From NCBI GenBank assembly GCA_964570205.1, contig CAZMXI010000106.1:1-17730 (forward strand): DNA of 17,730 nt, read 5' to 3'. A program made the translations under genes and the position numbers. Below, piece by piece: positions 14,995 through 17,730 of this stretch; the first letter of the stretch is position 1; every line of letters begins with the position of its first letter. This DNA is from CAZMXI01 sp964570205 (GTDB taxonomy: Bacteria > Planctomycetota > Phycisphaerae > Tepidisphaerales > Tepidisphaeraceae). Under the pieces are notes generated by a model that saw only the letters and a program-made list of their open reading frames with translations, was not told where the DNA came from and ran no database searches.

Positions 14995-16842
14995 ATGCCG
15001 TCCAAGCCGATTCATCCTCAATTAAGGCTGACCCTCGGCATTCTGGCCTGGACGATTCTCCTGGCTGCCACTTTTCGGGCGAGGGGTGCGGCACCACCAC
15101 CAGACGATTCACGGAATTTCGCCAACGGCCGGCTCATCCCCGATGAGGACTACTGCGATCAGCCCCGCATCATCGTCACGAGGAATGGCGCCTGGGTGTG
15201 CATATTGACCACCGGCCCCGGTGATGAAGGCAGCGATGGCCAGCATGTCGTGGCAACCACCAGTCGCGATCAGGGCAGGACATGGTCGCCCCTGGTCGAT
15301 GTCGAGCCCGCGAGGGATGGCAAGAAGTCCTCCTATGCCCTTGCCCTTGTCACCCCTGCTGATCGCATCTATGCATTCTACTGCTACAACGGAGACAGCA
15401 TCCGGCACCTGCCCGACGGCAGATCCATCCGCGACGACATGCAGGGCTGGTTCTGCTACCGCTACTCCGACGACGTCGGCAGAACATGGTCCGATCGGCA
15501 ACGGCTCCCCATGCGCATCACCTCGGCCGACCGCAATAACGATTGGCAGGGGAAGCTTCAGATGTTCTGGGCGATCGGCACGCCCGCGATCGTCGACGGC
15601 AGCGCCATGTTCGGTTTCACGAAGCTTGGCCGGTATATGCTCGAAGACGGAGAAGGCTGGTTCTTTCGGTGCGACAATCTCATGACCGAACGTGACCCCG
15701 GCCGGCTCGTCTGGCGCATGCTGCCCGAGGGAGATCGTGGCCTCCGCAATGCGGACTTGGGCTCAGTCCAGGAAGAACACGATATCGTGCATCTGGATCA
15801 GGACGAGTTCTTCTGCTCCTACCGCACCGCTGTTGGCTACGCCGCCTGCGCGTACACGCGCGACGGCGGGCGAACCTGGACCAAGCCCCACCTCTTGACC
15901 TATACCCCCGGCGGCCGCCCTGTCAAGCAGCCCCGAGCCTGCGCTAAAATATGGAAAACCGCAAACGGCCGATACCTTCTCTGGTATCACAACAACAGCA
16001 CCAGAACTTACAACAACGATCTGAACGCCGGGAGCCGTAACATCGCCTGGTTAAGCGCGGGGCTCCTGGTCGATGGGCAAATCCACTGGTCGCAACCCGA
16101 AGTCGTCGCCTACGTGGATGGCGGCCTGGAAGGATGCAGCTATCCCGATCTCGTCGAGGACGACGGCCGCTATTTCATCTGCGCCACCCAGAAGACCGAA
16201 GCCCGCGTCATGGAGGTTGATCCCGCCCTGCTGACCGACCTTTGGCGCCAGCACGAAGCGCGGCGCACGGCGACGTCGGGACTGGCGCTAGACCTGCCCG
16301 CCGCCCAGTGCCAACCCGGTTCCATCGTCGCTGCGCCCAGATTCGCACCGCTTTGTGGACAGATTCGCGGCCGGACCCCCACGCGACTTGGCCGTGGCGG
16401 CTTCACCATCGACCTGCGCATCCGTTTCGATGATCTCTCGGCTGGTCAGGTGGTGCTGGATGCTCGTGACGATGCACACCGTGGATATGTTCTGCGCACC
16501 ACCGCGAAAGACACGCTTCGCCTGGAAATGTCCGACGGCTGGACCAGCGCTTTCTGGGATTGCGATTCGCGCCTGCTCAGGCCAGGCGCTTCGCATCACA
16601 TCACCATCGTGGTTGATGGTGGACCGAAGATCATCGCCTTCGTCATCGACAAACAACTCTGCGATGGAGGCGAAGACCGCTTGTTCGGATTTGGCCGATT
16701 CGATCAGAACCTCAAGGATGTGAGCGGATTCGCTAAGGTTCGCATTGCCCCGGCCCTGCACGGCAGGCTGGAGCACCTTCGGTTCTACACCCGCCCTCTC
16801 CGCGTCAGCGAGGCGGTGGGCAATCAGCGCGCTGGCCAGTGA
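14995..16842 (+). CDS. Exported BNR/Asp-box (sialidase-fold) protein with LamG-like C-terminal domain
   Basis: A 615-residue protein with an N-terminal signal or anchor segment (about 10-32). The six-bladed sialidase fold is indicated by Asp boxes SRDQGRTW (90-97), SDDVGRTW (158-165) and TRDGGRTW (288-295). Candidate active-site arginines are R58 (CDQPR), R277 (SYRT) and R314 (KQPRA), but I cannot confirm a true sialidase triad. From about 465 to 605 a jellyroll (LamG/concanavalin-like) domain follows, with FTIDLRIRF and GRLEHLRFYTRPL. The ATG at 14995 is preferred because AAGGG (14984-14988) lies 6 nt upstream; the ATG at 14989 overlaps the sulfatase stop as ATGA. Tight coupling to the sulfatase gene suggests a shared glycan target. 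It could be an exo-glycosidase of a GH33-like group or a non-enzymatic propeller. Confidence 0.82.
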   Translation: MPSKPIHPQLRLTLGILAWTILLAATFRARGAAPPPDDSRNFANGRLIPDEDYCDQPRIIVTRNGAWVCILTTGPGDEGSDGQHVVATTSRDQGRTWSPLVDVEPARDGKKSSYALALVTPADRIYAFYCYNGDSIRHLPDGRSIRDDMQGWFCYRYSDDVGRTWSDRQRLPMRITSADRNNDWQGKLQMFWAIGTPAIVDGSAMFGFTKLGRYMLEDGEGWFFRCDNLMTERDPGRLVWRMLPEGDRGLRNADLGSVQEEHDIVHLDQDEFFCSYRTAVGYAACAYTRDGGRTWTKPHLLTYTPGGRPVKQPRACAKIWKTANGRYLLWYHNNSTRTYNNDLNAGSRNIAWLSAGLLVDGQIHWSQPEVVAYVDGGLEGCSYPDLVEDDGRYFICATQKTEARVMEVDPALLTDLWRQHEARRTATSGLALDLPAAQCQPGSIVAAPRFAPLCGQIRGRTPTRLGRGGFTIDLRIRFDDLSAGQVVLDARDDAHRGYVLRTTAKDTLRLEMSDGWTSAFWDCDSRLLRPGASHHITIVVDGGPKIIAFVIDKQLCDGGEDRLFGFGRFDQNLKDVSGFAKVRIAPALHGRLEHLRFYTRPLRVSEAVGNQRAGQ

Positions 16843-16863
16843 AGCTGCTCTCTTGGCCAAACG

Positions 16864-17613
16864 CTATACGCGGCCGTGGCCATCAGCCTCGCAGCACGAG
16901 GGGCTCGTAGCCTTGGAATGCTGTCTCCTCGCCTCCTCCGCTTTCTCGGCGATGACTTCAGCTACTGTCGCATGCCGCTTTCGACGCCACCAGACGTAGG
17001 CAACGAAGCCCAGCACAACCAGGACGAGACCACCGAACACATAAGGCTTATATGGGTCGACCTTCTCGTGGAAGAATTGCTTCGGATCCCCCACTACCTT
17101 GCCGCACCAGTAACCAAGCCAGACGAACAAGCCGCCCGAGACAATCGCCGCAATTCCATCCGCGATCAGGAACTTGATGAAGTTGAACCGGATGGTTCCC
17201 GCCGCTACGACCATCGCCCCGCGAATTCCCGCAAACATGCGGCCTATCCCGACCACCCAAATGCCGTACCGCTCAAACAGCCGCTCGGCCAAGGCAATCC
17301 GCTTCGGTGTCACGTGCTTGCCCACGAACGGCACCCTGGTGATATTCAGCCCGTACTTTCTGCCCAGGTGATACAGCACGCAGTCGCCCCCGATGATGCC
17401 GCACCACGCCACCACGCTGACGATCACGAGGTTCATCTTGCCCTGTGCGACGAAAAACCCGCCCAGAAACAGCGGAATGTCCTCTGGCAAGGGCAAACCC
17501 AGCCCGCACGCGAATAGCAAACCGAAGATCAGGAAATATCCCCCCGCCTCGATCCAGGTCTGGACCCGGCTGATGTCGAACAACTCGGCTAGTAGAAGCA
17601 CATAACGGAACAT
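16864..17613 (-). CDS. DedA-family membrane protein
   Basis: A 249-residue inner-membrane protein of the DedA/SNARE-associated (PF09335) family, whose members act as lipid (undecaprenyl phosphate or phospholipid) transporters and in envelope homeostasis. Family signatures are GLPLPED (39-45) with acidic E44-D45, IIGGDCVLYHLGRKYG (73-88) with D77, and GIGRMFAGIRG (122-132) with R125 and R131. A last transmembrane helix spans about 191-208, followed by a basic WWRRKRH and a hydrophilic tail ending in a Cys-Cys-containing segment. It converges on the BNR gene with a 21-nt gap. No strong ribosome site is seen before the ATG at 17613, so the start is slightly uncertain. It is probably unrelated to the sugar genes. 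Confidence 0.9.
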   Translation of the reverse strand: MFRYVLLLAELFDISRVQTWIEAGGYFLIFGLLFACGLGLPLPEDIPLFLGGFFVAQGKMNLVIVSVVAWCGIIGGDCVLYHLGRKYGLNITRVPFVGKHVTPKRIALAERLFERYGIWVVGIGRMFAGIRGAMVVAAGTIRFNFIKFLIADGIAAIVSGGLFVWLGYWCGKVVGDPKQFFHEKVDPYKPYVFGGLVLVVLGFVAYVWWRRKRHATVAEVIAEKAEEARRQHSKATSPSCCEADGHGRV

Positions 17614-17653
17614 AGGAATCCGGTATTATGACCACCGGCCGCCCCGGGGGAAG

Positions 17654-17705
17654 CGTTGCCGTCCTCAAAAAGCCCGTTGGGGCGTGCCCAATCTTCCGGG
17701 CAACG
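17654..17705. other. Nested inverted repeats upstream of dedA
   Basis: CGTTGCC (17654-17660) and GGCAACG (17699-17705) are perfect inverted repeats, extendable to 10 bp with one mismatch (AAGCGTTGCC against GGCAACGGTT). Inside, TTGGG (17677-17681) and CCCAA (17687-17691) form a 5-bp hairpin. A competing GCCC/GGGC stem (17672-17683) is followed on the - strand by TTTTT (17671-17667), as in a weak terminator. The stretch is about 40 nt upstream of the dedA start. It could be a leader structure or the terminator of an upstream - strand gene; I do not recognise a known riboswitch. Confidence 0.3.
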
Positions 17706-17730
17706 GTTAATTCATTGAGGCAGCACGCCA

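Noticed and set aside
14995..16842. Calling the Asp-box protein a true sialidase (NanH)
   Set aside because: Asp boxes show the fold only; I could not confirm the arginine triad, Tyr/Glu pair and Asp acid/base of sialidases, and no sialic acid catabolism genes are present.
17628..17730. Possible start of a + strand gene running off the window (ATG at 17628, AGGAA 9 nt upstream)
   Set aside because: The frame stays open for 34 codons only because the window ends, it would start 14 nt from the divergent dedA start, and it crosses the nested inverted repeats. It cannot be judged without more sequence.
1..17730. Defence island, prophage, integrative element or CRISPR system
   Set aside because: I saw no nuclease, helicase, integrase, transposase, phage structural gene, regularly spaced repeat array or tRNA-flanked att site on either strand.

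Overview
The window is GC-rich, densely coded bacterial DNA with no rRNA, tRNA, insertion sequence, CRISPR array or phage gene that I could see. The gene content points to the Planctomycetota (Phycisphaerae-like or a related uncultured lineage), with Verrucomicrobiota/Lentisphaerota as the main alternative. The markers are two DUF1080 proteins, a multi-haem protein resembling the hydrazine synthase alpha subunit, an exported Gfo/Idh/MocA oxidoreductase with a twin-arginine leader, a sulfatase with a HEAT-like tail and a protein ending in an H-x-DG motif. The assignment is inferred from gene families, not from a phylogenetic marker.

Layout. (1) Positions 62-7978, + strand: seven colinear genes with short gaps. 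The first four are cytoplasmic sugar enzymes: an LgoD/RspB-like zinc dehydrogenase, a tagatose-3-epimerase-type isomerase, an RbsD/FucU mutarotase and an L-galactose-dehydrogenase-type aldo/keto reductase. They are followed by three exported proteins: an SGNH esterase, a DUF1080 protein, and a fusion of an F5/8C domain to an HzsA-like triple-CxxCH protein. (2) 7999-8724, - strand: a membrane protein with an H-x-DG tail. (3) 8807-9277, + strand: a PrxQ/Bcp peroxiredoxin followed by a clear hairpin terminator. (4) 12806-9357, - strand: exported DUF1080 protein, lipoprotein beta-propeller lactonase and Tat-exported Gfo/Idh/MocA oxidoreductase. (5) 13130-16842, + strand: a sulfatase and a BNR/Asp-box protein, practically translationally coupled and divergent from (4) across a 323-bp regulatory gap. 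(6) 17613-16864, - strand: a DedA membrane protein.

How it may work together (inference). The exported sulfatase, BNR protein, SGNH esterase and DUF1080 proteins look like a set for stripping sulfate, ester and sugar decorations from a complex, probably sulfated polysaccharide. The Tat oxidoreductase, lactonase and DUF1080 gene set resembles oxidative (3-keto) glycoside cleavage outside the cytoplasm. The first four genes fit non-phosphorylative oxidation of an L-galactose-configured sugar (L-galactose or L-fucose): anomer interconversion, C1 oxidation, then oxidation of the aldonate. No transporter, SusC/D pair, TonB receptor, sulfatase-activating enzyme or transcription factor is encoded here, so the system must rely on genes outside the window.

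Several non-coding signals stand out: a dyad just upstream of the first gene, a promoter-like pair with a palindrome exactly filling its spacer in front of the - strand operon, an inverted repeat over a possible -10 box before the peroxiredoxin gene, and a nested stem structure upstream of dedA. Family calls were made by eye from remembered signatures; no alignment or search was run.
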